This document shows, piece by piece, positions 63,906-64,000 of a stretch of 64,000 nucleotides of DNA. A program made the translations under genes and the position numbers. This DNA is from Bigelowiella natans CCMP2755 (Eukaryota; Cercozoa; Chlorarachniophyceae), in assembly GCA_000320545.1 (NCBI GenBank), contig ADNK01000875.1, forward strand, positions 186,001 to 250,000, in the 5' to 3' direction. The stretch's first letter is position 1; each line of letters opens with the position of its first letter. Under the pieces are notes generated by a model. That model saw nothing but the letters and a program-made list of their open reading frames with translations, had not been told where the DNA came from and did not search any database.

Positions 63906-64000
63906 TTTATCTAGGGAGGGAGGATTCGATGATATAGGAGGGAGGGAGGAAAGGAGGAGCAACAAACTTATTATTATTATAATTATTATTATTATGATCA
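63785..64000. other. Window end, probably intronic or upstream of the ArfGEF
   Basis: The first placed ArfGEF exon begins with a splice acceptor (TATATCTTAG), so another exon should lie upstream. Only a CT tract and GGA-rich sequence are seen here. Confidence 0.4.

Noticed and set aside
1-64000. tRNA, rRNA and other structured RNA genes
   Set aside because: Looked for obvious cloverleaf boxes and rRNA-like blocks on both strands by eye and found none; a covariance-model search could still find some.

Overview
The window is eukaryotic nuclear DNA. Its genes are interrupted by GT-AG introns, it carries a cilium-specific protein (CFAP57), an R-SNARE, a large Arf exchange factor and a SAC3-domain RNA factor, and it contains no bacterial-style operons. 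The organism is therefore a protist (or another lineage) that builds a motile cilium at some stage. A Pro/Thr-rich tail on the giant surface protein and a small Cys-rich module on the CREG protein remind me of stramenopiles. That placement is inference only and the window has no rRNA to test it.

Layout: 1-10081 (+) is the 3' part of a giant extracellular protein with FG-GAP repeats, about 16 cadherin-like repeats and LNR, fibronectin-II-like and PAN modules. 12038-13104 (-) is a secreted CREG protein in six exons. 15602-22070 (-) is a NACHT ATPase fused to about 15 HEAT repeats, an NLR-like sensor architecture. 23162-24857 (+) is a probable seven-transmembrane protein in eight exons. 28.3-32.3 kb and 33.5-33.95 kb (-) hold two unrecognised multi-exon genes. 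34345-35366 (+) is a longin R-SNARE of VAMP7 type. 36951-41302 (-) is a LENG8/Thp3-like SAC3 protein. It is divergent from 42020-46034 (+), a complete CFAP57. 46.4-47.8 kb is a decayed non-LTR retrotransposon fragment. 48898 to at least 63784 (-) is one very fragmented gene for a BIG/GBF-type Arf exchange factor (DCB-HUS-Sec7-HDS1) that unusually ends in a PH domain and a FYVE-like zinc finger.

The most interesting item is that last gene. I rebuilt more than 30 exons by hand. Eighteen consecutive junctions from the start of HDS1 to the stop codon agree in reading phase, so the Sec7-HDS1-PH-FYVE fusion is read from the sequence and does not come from merging neighbouring genes. If real, one protein would couple Arf activation to phosphoinositide recognition through two modules.

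The window also shows two kinds of gene structure. CREG, the 7TM gene, the SNARE and CFAP57 have short introns (mostly 54-75 nt) free of microsatellites. The ArfGEF, LENG8-like and 28-32 kb genes have long introns packed with di- and trinucleotide repeats and exons as small as 27-31 nt. Much of the open frame elsewhere in these regions is microsatellite noise. Functionally the genes cover surface adhesion, sensing, membrane traffic, RNA processing and ciliary motility, with no sign of a cluster acting in one pathway.
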